From an uncultured Bacilli bacterium (lineage in GTDB: Bacteria > Bacillota_I > Bacilli_A > RF39 > UBA660): a stretch of 64,000 bases of DNA. The translations under genes and the position numbers were made by a program. Location of the stretch: contig CAKOOS010000001.1 in assembly GCA_934098735.1 (NCBI GenBank), positions 62,001-126,000 on the forward strand, written 5' to 3'. Below the pieces are notes generated by a model. It was not told where the DNA came from. It searched no databases and worked only from the letters and a program-made list of their open reading frames with translations. This document shows, one piece after another, positions 34,848-42,971 of this stretch. Position 1 is the first letter of the stretch; each line of letters begins with the position of its first letter.

Positions 34848-36120
34848 AATAGAATTAAGTGGTCTTAATGAAAAAATTTATGTTTATAAGACAAAATGTG
34901 GATTGCCAATTTATATGTGGGTAAATGAAAGAGTTAAAAGTGTTTTTATGTCATTGTCTGTAAAGTATGGATCTATTCATACTAAATTTAAAATAGGAAA
35001 GAAAACTTATGAAGTACCTAATGGAGTAGCACATTTTCTAGAACATATTAAATTTAATTTGGATGAGGATACAACTGCCCATGATGAATTTTATAAAATT
35101 GGGGGAGATGCTAATGCATTTACAACTTTTAAGTATACAAGTTATGTTGTATTTGCAACAGAACATAAAAAAGAAAATTTAAACCTATTACTTGATTTTG
35201 TTTATAATCCTTATTTAACTAAAAAGGAAGTAAGTAAGGAGAAGGGCATTATTGTTGAAGAAGCTAATATGGGAACAGATGATCCTTATACAATAAGTTT
35301 TTTTCGTTGTTTACAAAATACCTTACAAAAGTCTAAGTATCGTAATTTAATTACTGGAAGTCCAGAAGAAGTAAATAGTATAAGTTTGGATGATGTTAAG
35401 CTTGTTTATGATGCATTTTATCATCCTGATAATATGTTTTTATGCTTAACTGGTAATTTTAATCCTTATGAAGTGGCTCAAGAGGTGGAAAATAATTTGG
35501 CCAAGAAAGAATTTGGTGAATATTTAAACCCAGTTATAATTAAGGAAAATGAACCTAAAAAAGTTACAAATTCAGTATTTGAAGAAAAAATAAATATAAC
35601 TTATCCAAGAATAAAGTTTTTAGTAAAAATCCCTTTAGAAAAATTCAAAGAATATAGTGAAGTGGAAACTAAATTGATTATCAGTTTAATTTTAAATGCT
35701 AACTTTGGAGCAACTAGTGATTTTAAAGATGAACTTATAACTAGTGGACTTATAAATGCAATGGGTTTTGCTTTAGATATATATGATGAATATATTGTAA
35801 TAAGTATTACTACTACAACTAAATATAAAGACGAAATAATTAAAAGAGTAATGGAAAAATTAAATAATTTGGAAGTATCTAAAGAAGACTTTGAAAGAAA
35901 AAGAAATGCTTCGATAGCTACATTAATACTTGATTATGAAGATGTTGAAAATGTTAATATGAAAATTCAAGAAGATATTATAAATAATGGGGGAATTGTT
36001 ACTAATTTAAAAGATATATTAGAAAAGTTAAATATGGATGACTTAAATAATATTATAAATTTAATTACAATTGAAAATACATCAATTAATGTTTTTTTAC
36101 CAAAAGAAAACCAAGAATAA
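34840..36120 (+). CDS. M16-family zinc peptidase (YmfH type)
   Basis: A 426-residue M16 peptidase with intact zinc site HFLEH (H65, E68, H69) and downstream acidic ligand in IIVEEANMG. It should form a clamshell dimer with the inactive protein encoded just before it. The substrate is unknown; peptide processing or maturation is possible, and the radical SAM gene three genes upstream is suggestive but unproven. ATG 34840 follows GGAAAGG inside the preceding gene. A shared terminator separates it from convergent rpsD. Confidence 0.88.
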   Translation: MNEIELSGLNEKIYVYKTKCGLPIYMWVNERVKSVFMSLSVKYGSIHTKFKIGKKTYEVPNGVAHFLEHIKFNLDEDTTAHDEFYKIGGDANAFTTFKYTSYVVFATEHKKENLNLLLDFVYNPYLTKKEVSKEKGIIVEEANMGTDDPYTISFFRCLQNTLQKSKYRNLITGSPEEVNSISLDDVKLVYDAFYHPDNMFLCLTGNFNPYEVAQEVENNLAKKEFGEYLNPVIIKENEPKKVTNSVFEEKINITYPRIKFLVKIPLEKFKEYSEVETKLIISLILNANFGATSDFKDELITSGLINAMGFALDIYDEYIVISITTTTKYKDEIIKRVMEKLNNLEVSKEDFERKRNASIATLILDYEDVENVNMKIQEDIINNGGIVTNLKDILEKLNMDDLNNIINLITIENTSINVFLPKENQE

Positions 36121-36140
36121 TAAATTCTTGGTTATTTTTT
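36109..36140. terminator. Bidirectional terminator between ymfH-like and rpsD
   Basis: AACCAAGAAT / ATTCTTGGTT stem with five-base loop and T-run; overlaps the peptidase stop. Confidence 0.8.
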
Positions 36141-36142
36141 TA

Positions 36143-36745
36143 TTATCTGTTATAGAATTCAACGATAAGTTGTTCATTGATTTCTGAATTAAGTTCACTT
36201 CTTTCAGGAATACGAACGTATTTACCAGATAATTTCTTTTCATCCATTTCTAAGTAAGCTGGAACAGTTCTCTTTTGTTCAAGAGCATCATGAATAGCTG
36301 GGTGATTTAATGAATTTTCTTTAACAGAAATTATATCCCCAACTTTAGTAGTATAAGAAGGAATATCAACCTTTTTACCATTTACTAAAATATGTCCATG
36401 ATTTACAATTTGACGAGCACTTCTTCTAGTTCTAGCTAATCCAAGACGATAAACGATGTTATCAAGTCTAGATTCAAGAAGGATAAGTAAGTTTTCCCCA
36501 GCGATACCTTTCATCTTAGAAGCACGATCAAATACTTTTCTGAATTGTTTTTCATTTAATCCATAAAGAATTCTTACTTTTTGTTTTTCTTGCATTTGGA
36601 TTCCATATTCACTAAGTTTACGACGACGATCTTGTCCGTGTTGTCCTGGTGCATAAGGTCTTTTTGCAATATCTTTACCATTTTCTAAAGTAGAAAAACC
36701 TAATCTTCTAGATTTTTTATAAGCTGGTCCTGTATATCTTGCCAT
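36143..36745 (-). CDS. rpsD: 30S ribosomal protein S4
   Basis: A 200-residue S4, an early 16S rRNA-binding assembly protein. It begins [18 protein letters not shown] and has the S4 domain [16 protein letters not shown], then [18 protein letters not shown] 36745 has AAAGGAGA seven bases before it; an in-frame extension of five residues overlaps that site. It is monocistronic with a 150-base leader, as in Bacillus, where S4 represses its own mRNA. Confidence 0.97.
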   Translation of the reverse strand: MARYTGPAYKKSRRLGFSTLENGKDIAKRPYAPGQHGQDRRRKLSEYGIQMQEKQKVRILYGLNEKQFRKVFDRASKMKGIAGENLLILLESRLDNIVYRLGLARTRRSARQIVNHGHILVNGKKVDIPSYTTKVGDIISVKENSLNHPAIHDALEQKRTVPAYLEMDEKKLSGKYVRIPERSELNSEINEQLIVEFYNR

Positions 36746-36760
36746 AAAATCTCCTTTCAT

Positions 36761-36897
36761 TTTATTTGCAAAATATTTATTCTGTATATCCTGTAAATAG
36801 GGAGTTTAAATTAATTTTTCTAAGGCAGCCTTAGATACTTTATTCCTTATAGGTTTAAACACATTATTTATAGATATACTCTGCCTAAATAACTTGC
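36761..36897 (-). promoter_or_regulatory. rpsD leader, probable S4 autoregulatory RNA
   Basis: A long untranslated leader follows the promoter. Paired segments include GGCAG / CTGCC and GTTTAAA / TTTAAAC, consistent with a folded S4 leader. The match to the known Firmicutes S4 leader was judged by position and pairing only. Confidence 0.55.
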
Positions 36898-36903
36898 AAG
36901 TGT

Positions 36904-36932
36904 ATTATATAATAAATATATTCTACTGTCAA
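36904..36932 (-). promoter_or_regulatory. rpsD promoter
   Basis: Minus-strand TTGACA (36932-36927), 17 bases, TATAAT (36909-36904): an exact consensus promoter, as expected for a ribosomal protein. Confidence 0.9.
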
Positions 36933-36942
36933 ATATTTTAAA

Positions 36943-36967
36943 CAAAAAAAGTACCTAAAAAGATACT
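36943..36967 (-). terminator. Terminator after def
   Basis: Minus-strand AGTATC / GGTACT stem (one G-T pair) followed by seven T residues, overlapping the def stop. Confidence 0.65.
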
Positions 36968-37520
36968 ATATTTCTCGCATTTTCTCGGCATCTTTATATG
37001 GATTCTTTTTATCAATTTTATCTACAAATAAAATTCCATTAAGATGATCTATTTCGTGTTGAAAGGCAATAGCTAAATCTTCTCTAGCACGTATTGTCTT
37101 TTTGTTTCCTTCAAAGTCATAATATTCAACAGTAATTCTGGCATGTCTTGGAACAATTCCTTCAACTTCTCGGTTAACACTTAAACATCCTTCGCCCTCA
37201 CCAACATAGATTAGTTCTTCACTTTGACTAATTATCTTAGGATTAATGATAATATATTCTTCAAATGTTCCTTTTTCTTCAAGTTCGTTAGCAATTACAA
37301 ATATTCTTTTTAACTTTCCCATTTGAACAAAAGCCATACCCATACCAGCTCTTAAATTATATTTTTTAGCAATGTTTTCATCTTGGCTCATTTTTAAATA
37401 TGTTATTGTATCATTAGCAAGTTTTCGATCTTCTTCGCTAACTGGAAATGTAACATCTTCACTTTTTTTATGAAGTATTTTATGTTTTTCATCTAAAATT
37501 GTTATTTTTGGAAGTTTCAT
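36966..37520 (-). CDS. def: Peptide deformylase
   Basis: A 184-residue type 2 (Gram-positive) deformylase that removes formyl groups from nascent proteins. Motif 1 reads GMGMAFVQMG (usual GxGLAAxQ, so slightly diverged). Motif 2 is EGCLSV (C112 metal ligand). Motif 3 is QHEIDHLNG (H155, E156, H159). The insert between motifs 1 and 2 is of type 2 length. The ATG at 37520 follows GGGTGAG. Confidence 0.93.
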   Translation of the reverse strand: MKLPKITILDEKHKILHKKSEDVTFPVSEEDRKLANDTITYLKMSQDENIAKKYNLRAGMGMAFVQMGKLKRIFVIANELEEKGTFEEYIIINPKIISQSEELIYVGEGEGCLSVNREVEGIVPRHARITVEYYDFEGNKKTIRAREDLAIAFQHEIDHLNGILFVDKIDKKNPYKDAEKMREI

Positions 37521-37582
37521 ATTTCTCACCCGGAATATATTTTAACAAAAAAATGTCGAAAAAGCAAAATTAATTGCATAAA

Positions 37583-37604
37583 AAAAGAAGGCTAGGCCTT
37601 CCGA
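37583..37604 (-). terminator. Terminator after the YjcZ-like gene
   Basis: GAAGGC / GCCTTC stem with three-base loop and, on the minus strand, a T-run. Confidence 0.8.
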
Positions 37605-37609
37605 TTTAT

Positions 37610-37792
37610 TTAATTGTTATTATTATTCCAGCTCCAGCCAGCACCTAAAATTATGACTAAAAGAATAAATAGAACGATCCAAATAGCAGCACCAATACCA
37701 TAACCACTAGTGTATCCAGCATAAGTTGGAGTGCATGGAGTTTGTCCTCCGTATCCTCCACCGTAATAGCCGGTATTTCCATAATAATACAT
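37610..37792 (-). CDS. YjcZ-like small Gly/Tyr-rich hydrophobic peptide
   Basis: A 60-residue peptide with a Tyr/Gly-rich head (MYYYGNTGYYGGGYGG), a single hydrophobic helix (AAIWIVLFILLVIILGAGW) and a poly-Asn tail. The helix resembles the YjcZ family of spore-associated peptides (ALIVVLFILLIIVG). An AAAGGAGG site precedes the ATG. A spore surface role is plausible in this organism, by analogy only. Confidence 0.65.
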   Translation of the reverse strand: MYYYGNTGYYGGGYGGQTPCTPTYAGYTSGYGIGAAIWIVLFILLVIILGAGWSWNNNNN

Positions 37793-37923
37793 ATATATAC
37801 CTCCTTTACGTATCTATTATAATTTATTATAAATGACGATTTTTTGACATTAAAATTACCCAAGTTTTGAAAAAAATAAGCAAATTACATGTATATATGA
37901 TAAAATCATTTTAGGAGATTGTT

Positions 37924-39081
37924 ATGCGTAAGTTATTTTCAAAAATGGATATACCTCTTTTTATAATGACGATAATATATATTGTTCTTGGCTTAGTAAT
38001 GATTTATAGTGCATCAAGTGTAACAGCTGTAGTTAGATATGGCTGGGCACCTTATCATTTTTTTGTAAGACAAGCAATATTTGTTTTAGCAGCATTATTG
38101 GTGGGAACGGTATTAATATTACGTCTTCCTACTAGAAATTATGGTGCTTTAGCTTGGCCACTGGTATTTCTTTTGATATTTTCACTAGCATTTTTATTTG
38201 TTTATGGAAAACTAACAAATAATGCAATAAGTTGGTATGATCTTCATTTTTTTAAGGTTCAGCCTAGTGAATTTGCTAAATCTATTCTTATAGTTTTCAT
38301 GGCAATTTATTATAATAAACTTTATTATAGAAAAGTTAAAAATATTTATGCTTATTTAGTTCCTTTGGGTTTTGCAGCAATTGTTGTAGGTCTTGTTGCA
38401 ATGCAGCCAGATTTAGGAAGTGCCGCAATAATTGCGGGAATTGTTTTTATGACATTTATAAGTATTCCTCTAGTTAAAAATAATATGGTTAAATTCATTA
38501 AGATAATTGCAGTGTGCGTTGTTATTGCACTTTTAGCTTTACTTTATTCTGGAAATAGTTTATTAAATAGTATGCAAAAGGGAAGATTAACATTTAAAAA
38601 TCCATGTTCTAGGTATACTGAAGAGACTGGTTATCAGGTATGTAATGGATTTATTGCTATTAATAATGGAGGAGTTTTTGGAGTAGGGTTAGGAAATTCT
38701 ACGCAAAAATATTTATATTTACCTGAAGCTCATACTGATTTTATTTTTCCAATTATTGTTGAAGAACTAGGACTTGTTGCTGGAATTTTGATAGTTTTAG
38801 GTTATGGCTTTATATTATGGAGAATTTTAAAAATAGCTAAATCGTCAGAAAACTTACGTTGTTCTATTTTAGCTTATGGAACGTTTTGGTATTTTGCTAT
38901 GCATATCTTAATTAATTTACTTGGAGTCTTAGCTTTAATACCTTTGACAGGGGTTCCGCTTCCTCTTTTAAGTTATGGAGGATCATTTACTGTGAATGCC
39001 ATAATTATGCTATTTGTGGTCCAAAGAGTAAATATTGAAAATAAAATAAACAAGACTAAGAGAGAAATAAAGGCTCTTTAG
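37924..39081 (+). CDS. FtsW/RodA/SpoVE family peptidoglycan polymerase
   Basis: A 385-residue SEDS protein with about ten helices. Conserved parts are MIYSASS near the start, the FKVQPSEFAKS loop, AMQPDLGSA with the catalytic Asp, GGVFGVGLGNS, LPEAHTDFIFPIIVEELGL, and GVPLPLLSYGGS. It polymerises lipid II with a class B PBP partner, for example the protein at 15108. It could be FtsW, RodA or SpoVE; sequence features slightly favour FtsW/SpoVE. It stands alone; a terminator overlaps the stop. Confidence 0.93.
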   Translation: MRKLFSKMDIPLFIMTIIYIVLGLVMIYSASSVTAVVRYGWAPYHFFVRQAIFVLAALLVGTVLILRLPTRNYGALAWPLVFLLIFSLAFLFVYGKLTNNAISWYDLHFFKVQPSEFAKSILIVFMAIYYNKLYYRKVKNIYAYLVPLGFAAIVVGLVAMQPDLGSAAIIAGIVFMTFISIPLVKNNMVKFIKIIAVCVVIALLALLYSGNSLLNSMQKGRLTFKNPCSRYTEETGYQVCNGFIAINNGGVFGVGLGNSTQKYLYLPEAHTDFIFPIIVEELGLVAGILIVLGYGFILWRILKIAKSSENLRCSILAYGTFWYFAMHILINLLGVLALIPLTGVPLPLLSYGGSFTVNAIIMLFVVQRVNIENKINKTKREIKAL

Positions 39082-39093
39082 TCTTTTTTAGTA
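39055..39093 (+). terminator. Terminator after the ftsW-like gene
   Basis: GACTAA-GAG / CTC-TTTAGTC stem with one bulge, then a T-run; the left arm is inside the coding end. Confidence 0.65.
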
Positions 39094-39186
39094 TTAATTA
39101 TAATTTTTGTCGTAAAAATTATATGCTCTGATTGACTAAAAAAGATAAATGTTATAAGATATTATTATATGATAAGGAGAATTAAA

Positions 39187-40650
39187 ATGATTAAACATAA
39201 AAAAATAATTCTTGGATTAATAGTATCTTTTATAATCATTGTGTCTTTAGTTGTTTTTGGTATTGGCACAAATGCTTATGTTTTACAAAATAAAAAAAGT
39301 TCGATAAAGAATAACAATATGATGAGTATTTTACTTGAAACTAAAGCTGGTAGTGGAGAATATTCCTCATCAAGTGATAATTCTTGGCCCACGAGTGGTT
39401 ATGAGTTTAATTCAGAGCTAAGTAAATGTGTCAATGGTGGAACGCTTACTTGGGATTCAACTAATAACAAAGTGATGTTTGATGGTGAAGCAAGTGATAA
39501 GTGTTATGTATATTTTAATAAAATTACTTTTTCAGTAGCAATAAGGAACAAAGATCTTTCTACTGCAATTAAAAAATATTATAACACTGATTCTAGTTTA
39601 CTTTATCATGATGCCAATTTAACAAATGGAGCTAATGATAACTCTTATAGGTATTCAGGTGGGGATTACTCTTTAACTGATAAAGCAATTAATGCTGGAA
39701 TTGCAGAAATTGATGATAATTTGATTGTTTATTATTGTAATTCACGTGAGGCCCTTGTGAGTAATAGCTGCAATTATTCTTCCTATTATATGTTATCCTA
39801 CAATAGTACTGATAAATATGATACTTATATAGCTGCCGCAGAACAAGCTGTTAATGATGGTTATTTGACTAAAAATAATGTTAGAAATTTTGTTTGTTTT
39901 GGCACGGATGCTACTACTTGTCCAACAGATAATTTATATAGAATTATTGGGTATTTTGATGGAAAAATGAAATTAATAAAATATACATTTTCTACTGTTT
40001 GTGGTGATGATATGAATTCTAGTTCTGTTGAAAGTGCTCGGTATGATTATCCTTTTTCATTTTCGTATTGTAATTGGGATGATCTTTCTAATTTTTGGTG
40101 GGAAAAAATAAGTTTAAATAGAGATAAATTGAATACCGATTTTATGAATTACATTTCAAATTACGGTGACAAGTGGATAAATAGTATTTTTGAAAGTACT
40201 TGGGTAGTTAATAATCAAACAGTTAAGGATAATATGACAGGATTAAATACATATAATGCTGAAAGACAAAAAATTTCTAACACTTATGGGCCGAGTAATG
40301 CGATAACTAAGCCTGATGGATCTAAATATTCAACTAAATTTGGGTTAATGTACGCTAGTGATTATGCATTTGCAGCAACTCAAAGCTCTTGGAATACATC
40401 TATTGGATCTTTATTCCATTTTACTGAAAAAAATTGGCTTTATTCCGGTATAACAGAATGGACTATGTCTTATGCTTATAGTAGTGGCAATATTATGAGA
40501 ATACTTGGTCCTAGTGGTAGTGTTGACATGGTTTATACAAAAGGTACCCGGGCTGAGACCAGTATTAGACCGGTATTCTATTTAAATCCCGATGTTAAAA
40601 TAGTTTCTGGAGATGGCACTTATGAAAATCCATATAGAATTTTTAATTGA
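39187..40650 (+). CDS. Anchored surface protein C of the same family
   Basis: A 487-residue protein with a basic head and one helix (IILGLIVSFIIIVSLVVFGIG). The N-terminal 100 residues differ from A and B (GSGEYSSSSDNSWPTSGYEF and a Cys-containing strand). The C-terminal part is homologous (TNGANDNSYRYSGG, VCFGTDATTCPTDNLYR, GLMYASDYAFA, EWTM, RPVFYLNPDVK). The variable section is three residues longer than in A and B. ATG 39187 is chosen because AAGGAGA ends seven bases before it; an in-frame ATG at 39169 lacks one. It is monocistronic. The role is unknown. Confidence 0.78.
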   Translation: MIKHKKIILGLIVSFIIIVSLVVFGIGTNAYVLQNKKSSIKNNNMMSILLETKAGSGEYSSSSDNSWPTSGYEFNSELSKCVNGGTLTWDSTNNKVMFDGEASDKCYVYFNKITFSVAIRNKDLSTAIKKYYNTDSSLLYHDANLTNGANDNSYRYSGGDYSLTDKAINAGIAEIDDNLIVYYCNSREALVSNSCNYSSYYMLSYNSTDKYDTYIAAAEQAVNDGYLTKNNVRNFVCFGTDATTCPTDNLYRIIGYFDGKMKLIKYTFSTVCGDDMNSSSVESARYDYPFSFSYCNWDDLSNFWWEKISLNRDKLNTDFMNYISNYGDKWINSIFESTWVVNNQTVKDNMTGLNTYNAERQKISNTYGPSNAITKPDGSKYSTKFGLMYASDYAFAATQSSWNTSIGSLFHFTEKNWLYSGITEWTMSYAYSSGNIMRILGPSGSVDMVYTKGTRAETSIRPVFYLNPDVKIVSGDGTYENPYRIFN

Positions 40651-40784
40651 TAGTTAAAAAAAGAATATTATCAAAAAATGTAGCTGTATTTATTTAGATT
40701 GTTTGATTTAAAAAAAGTTGTAAATTCTAACATGTTTTAATATTTTATAAATTATAGAATATAATGATAAGAAATAAAATCAAC

Positions 40785-40814
40785 TGTATAAATACAAATT
40801 TTTAAGAAATACTA
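40785..40814 (+). promoter_or_regulatory. Possible SigG-type promoter of ku-ligD
   Basis: TGTATA (40785-40790), 17-base spacer, AATACTA (40808-40814), near the SigG consensus TGAATA / CATACTA. In Bacillus, forespore SigG controls the NHEJ genes. The predicted start is very close to the ku start codon, which weakens the call. Confidence 0.35.
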
Positions 40815-40828
40815 CTAAAGGTGATTAT

Positions 40829-41578
40829 ATGCCTAATATTCATAGTAGTATTTCTTTTGCTTTGGTAAATATTCCGGTAGTTTTAAATCCAATTATTAAA
40901 AATAATGATACCGCTTTTAATCAGCTTCATGCTAAGTGTTTAAATAGAGTTAAATATATTAAGTACTGTCCGGTTTGTAAGAAAGATTTAAAAGAAAGAG
41001 ATATTATAAAGGGGTATCAATTTGAAAAAAATAATTATTTAGTTTTTAGTAAAGAAGAATTAAATAATTTAAAGCTAGATCAAGAAAAAGAAATTGAAGT
41101 TGTATCTTTTATAAAAGAAAGTGAAGTACCTACTTGGTATTATGAAAAAAGTTATTTGTTAAGTGTTGAAAATAAATCTAAAGCTTATACTCTTTTTTAT
41201 GAAGCACTAAAAAGAAGTAAAAAAGTTGCTTTAGTTAAAACTGTTTTAGGTAGTAAATTTTATTATGGAATATTAAAGTTTTCTTTAAACGGAATAATTT
41301 TAACAACGTTGTATTTTGAAGAAGAAATTAAAATGCCAGATAAAGATATAAGTAGTAAAGTAACAGAAAAAGAACTTAATTTGGCTATAAAATTAATTGA
41401 TAGTTTAAGTGGAAAATTTGAACCTAGTAAATATAAAGATGAATATCAGGATAGAATAAAAAAAGCAATTGATGATAAATTAGATGGTAAGAAAATAATT
41501 AAAGGTAAAAAGAATAATCGGAAGCAAATTGATGATTTAATGAAAGCTTTAGAGAAAAGTTTGAAGGAGTCAAAATGA
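40829..41578 (+). CDS. ku: Non-homologous end-joining protein Ku
   Basis: A 249-residue bacterial Ku that binds DNA ends as a ring-shaped homodimer and recruits LigD. It starts with IHSSISFALVNIPVVLNP, followed by the CPVCKKDL zinc-like Cys pair and the conserved KGYQFEKNNYLVFSKEEL. A Lys-rich C-terminal tail follows. AAAGGTGA precedes the ATG. The ligase gene overlaps its stop (ATGA), a two-gene NHEJ operon as in spore-forming Bacilli, where it repairs breaks in spores. Confidence 0.93.
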   Translation: MPNIHSSISFALVNIPVVLNPIIKNNDTAFNQLHAKCLNRVKYIKYCPVCKKDLKERDIIKGYQFEKNNYLVFSKEELNNLKLDQEKEIEVVSFIKESEVPTWYYEKSYLLSVENKSKAYTLFYEALKRSKKVALVKTVLGSKFYYGILKFSLNGIILTTLYFEEEIKMPDKDISSKVTEKELNLAIKLIDSLSGKFEPSKYKDEYQDRIKKAIDDKLDGKKIIKGKKNNRKQIDDLMKALEKSLKESK

Positions 41579-42456
41579 ATTTGTGGACATGTAGATCTTG
41601 GATGCCAATGCTACTTAAGGAAGTAGAAAAGGCTTTTGATGATTCTAACTATTTGTATGAAATAAAATATGATGGTATTAGAGTTATTATTTTTGTAAGT
41701 CCAAGTGAAATTATGATTAAAAGTAGATATAATGTTGATATAACATCTTTGTTTCCAGAACTTAAAAAATTAAAAACGATGGTTAAGAAAAATACTATTT
41801 TTGATGGTGAAATTATTATGCTGGAAGATGGAAAAGTATCTTTTAGTAAATTACAAACTAGAATACATCTTAAAAATTATAAAACTATTGAATATTTAAG
41901 TAGTACTAATCCAGTTATGTTTGTTTGTTTTGATTTATTATATGAAGATAAAGATTTAACTGGTGAAAACTTAATTAAAAGAAAAACGTTATTAGATAAG
42001 TATCCAGATAATGATGTCTTTTTTAAAAGTAAATATATATTTTATAATGGAATAAAACTTTTTGAAAACATAAAAGAGTTAAATATGGAAGGTATTGTTG
42101 CTAAAAAAATAAATAGTAAGTATGAAGTATCTAAAAGAAGTGATAGCTGGGTAAAGATAAAAAATTATCAAGAAGGAATATTTGTAGTACTTGGATATAT
42201 AAATAAAGAAGAAAGTTTTGTAATTTCTTTACTCTTAGGTGAAAAAAAAGGTAATAAATTATATTATGTAGGAAAGGTTAGTGTAGGTAAAAAAAGACAA
42301 GTTATAAAAGATGTATTAAAAGAAAAGAAAATAGATGATCCACTTTTAGGAATAAAAGAAAAGAATGTTACTTATATTAAACCTCGTATAAAATGTTTAG
42401 TTAAATATTTAGAAAAAACTAAGTCTGGTAGTTTAAGACAGCCTTTTGTACCTTGA
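41575..42456 (+). CDS. ligD: ATP-dependent DNA ligase of NHEJ (ligase domain only)
   Basis: A 293-residue ATP-dependent ligase. The nucleotidyl lysine is K31 in YEIKYDGIRV. Motifs III-V (IFDGEIIML, MFVCFDLLY, EGIVAKK and WVKIKN) are in order, followed by an OB-fold. It lacks the polymerase and phosphoesterase domains of full LigD, so any gap filling needs another protein. Coupled to ku by a four-base overlap. Confidence 0.93.
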   Translation: MNLWTCRSWMPMLLKEVEKAFDDSNYLYEIKYDGIRVIIFVSPSEIMIKSRYNVDITSLFPELKKLKTMVKKNTIFDGEIIMLEDGKVSFSKLQTRIHLKNYKTIEYLSSTNPVMFVCFDLLYEDKDLTGENLIKRKTLLDKYPDNDVFFKSKYIFYNGIKLFENIKELNMEGIVAKKINSKYEVSKRSDSWVKIKNYQEGIFVVLGYINKEESFVISLLLGEKKGNKLYYVGKVSVGKKRQVIKDVLKEKKIDDPLLGIKEKNVTYIKPRIKCLVKYLEKTKSGSLRQPFVP

Positions 42457-42556
42457 AAATGACAAAAAAGAGTAAAAATTTAAAAAAAGTAAGTAAAAAA
42501 CACTTTTTATATTAATTTTTAGTTGATTTTATGGGCTTTCTTTGATAATCTTAATA

Positions 42557-42574
42557 TGTAAGGACAATGCCTTA
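42557..42574 (+). repeat. Inverted repeat in the HU leader
   Basis: GTAAGG-ACAATG-CCTTAC, a six-base stem 34 bases upstream of the HU start codon. It may be an mRNA hairpin or operator. Confidence 0.5.
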
Positions 42575-42607
42575 CGAATATTGTTTAGATAATGGGAGGT
42601 AAAGATT

Positions 42608-42880
42608 ATGTCTAAAACAGAATTAGTAGAATTAATAGCTAAAGAAGCTGGACTTTCAAAAGCAGATGCTGCACGTGCTCTTGATGCTACAATTGCAGGT
42701 ATTACTGCTGGTCTTAAAAAAGATGGAAAGGTATCTTTAGTTGGATTTGGAACATTTAGTGCTAAAAAAAGAGCTGCTAGAGAAGGTATCAATCCTTTAA
42801 CAAAAGAAGCTATTAAGATTCCTGCTAAGACAGTTGCTTCATTTAAAGCTGGAAGCAAATTAAAAGACGCTTTAAATTAA
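42608..42880 (+). CDS. hup: DNA-binding protein HU
   Basis: A 90-residue HU-family protein. MSKTELVELIAKEAGLSKADA begins the dimer helices; VGFGTFSAKKRAAREGINP and the beta-arm IKIPAKTVASFKAG follow. It compacts and bends DNA as a dimer. A strong GGGAGG site precedes the ATG. A terminator follows the stop. Confidence 0.97.
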   Translation: MSKTELVELIAKEAGLSKADAARALDATIAGITAGLKKDGKVSLVGFGTFSAKKRAAREGINPLTKEAIKIPAKTVASFKAGSKLKDALN

Positions 42881-42893
42881 TTAAATATTTTTG

Positions 42894-42918
42894 AAAAGTT
42901 GATGAAAATCAACTTTTT
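42894..42918 (+). terminator. Terminator after HU
   Basis: AAAAGTTGAT-GAAA-ATCAACTTTT followed by T residues. Confidence 0.85.
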
Positions 42919-42971
42919 TAATTCATTGTTTTAGGATATAATATAAATATAAAAATGAGGGAGGTTATGAA

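Noticed and set aside
28956..40650. Complete diversity-generating retroelement in the window
   Set aside because: No protein shows reverse transcriptase motifs, and intergenic regions around the three surface genes hold no copy of the variable segment. Only a possible target is present.
42459..42515. Short Lys-rich frame after ligD
   Set aside because: Only about 18 codons, no ribosome binding site, low-complexity A-rich DNA.
42529..42858. Open frame opposite HU
   Set aside because: It mirrors the HU coding sequence, with no ribosome binding site or promoter.
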